Source: an uncultured Paracoccaceae bacterium
Lineage (GTDB): Bacteria > Pseudomonadota > Alphaproteobacteria > Rhodobacterales > Rhodobacteraceae
Direction of reading: 5' to 3'
NCBI GenBank assembly: GCA_947501555.1
Contig: CANMWG010000002.1
Location: 506,224-570,223 of the forward strand
DNA: 64,000 nt
The position numbers and the translations under genes were made by a program. The notes under the pieces are model-generated. The model saw only the letters and a program-made list of their open reading frames with translations, did no database searches and was not told the origin of the DNA. This document shows positions 63,784 through 64,000 of this stretch, in pieces. The first letter of the stretch is position 1. The number at the start of each line of letters is the position of its first letter.

Positions 63784-64000
63784 CTCAGCGCCTCCTGAAC
63801 TGAAAGGATTACGGGGTGGCGTGTGGCTTGGCAACGGTTCAAACTCGGGCGCGTCTTGGCCAGCCTGCCCCCAATTTCCTTTCACGCTGGTTGACCCGTT
63901 GCGGGGTCAAAGAATCACCGGGGTTTCACAAAAAATATGCTCCGTGAGGCGCCACGAGAATCAACCATTCAAAGTGAAAGGTCCAAGCCAAACGACTCAT

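Noticed and set aside
63926..64000. Possible minus-strand gene end at the right edge (reads MSRLAWTFHFEWLILVAPHG and stops)
   Set aside because: Only 24 codons are visible, no motif is present and the frame may simply be chance at the window edge.

Overview
The window looks like chromosomal DNA of a marine alphaproteobacterium of the Rhodobacterales (Roseobacter group). The evidence is gene content and gene order: an rnhB-ccrM pair, histone deacetylase-like gene-xseB-ispA-dxs, leuS-lptE-holA, a petP/petR-like regulator pair, several DUF families common in Rhodobacterales, a NavBac sodium channel, and a RutR-controlled pyrimidine-degradation locus. I see no rRNA, tRNA, CRISPR array, complete insertion sequence or prophage.

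Layout. 1-909: the end of an unrecognised gene, then about 750 bases with no intact gene but with the C-terminal relic of a CitE/HpcH-type lyase. 910-7122: DUF2125 secreted protein, an SDR plus short crotonase pair, an MscS channel translationally coupled to a flavoprotein, and a sulfotransferase-like protein. 7268-10888: envelope polysaccharide genes (YjbH, YjbF) followed by a tandem duplication of a 71-residue secreted peptide gene with duplicated 3' hairpins. 10930-16772 (minus strand): leuS-lptE-holA, a DUF3576 lipoprotein and a major porin. 17000-25721: PLP homeostasis protein, pseudouridine synthase, ring-cleaving dioxygenase, aldehyde dehydrogenase, 1-Cys peroxiredoxin, small outer-membrane protein, pnp and ilvE. 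25870-34043: petP/petR-like pair, a secreted GH5 glycosidase, a PEBP-like secreted protein, a ricin-fold-like secreted protein, and the isoprenoid operon. 34127-43974: an FGE-fold secreted protein, the sodium channel, membrane and SDR proteins, a large coiled-coil OmpA protein with a small coiled-coil membrane partner, and an oxidative sugar-acid module (aldolase, IlvD/Edd dehydratase, sugar 1-dehydrogenase). 44145-53076: rutR and a divergent operon with a perfect RutR operator between them; the operon encodes an amidohydrolase, a dihydropyrimidinase and an ABC importer, with two small orphan genes and a long palindrome embedded. 53342-58298: a LacI regulator, then a minus-strand cluster of a small secreted protein, a membrane-anchored winged-helix regulator, a phosphate-binding-protein/OmpA fusion and a PilJ-domain protein. 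58456-63783: a secreted Asn-rich protein, rnhB, ccrM with three GANTC sites in its promoter region, two glutathione S-transferases around a WYL regulator, and a histidine phosphatase.

How the genes work together. The pyrimidine locus forms a unit: import by the ABC system, ring opening by the dihydropyrimidinase, release of the amino acid by the amidohydrolase, control by RutR. The 54-58 kb cluster is the best candidate for an undescribed system. A two-pass membrane protein carries a C-terminal DNA-binding domain. Next to it are genes for a periplasmic ligand-binding protein fused to a peptidoglycan-binding domain and for a periplasmic PilJ-type sensor, and operator-like repeats lie in the intervening promoter region. 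This suggests, but does not prove, a one-component envelope or nutrient sensing circuit. All family names rest on reading the translated sequences and their motifs; no database search was run.
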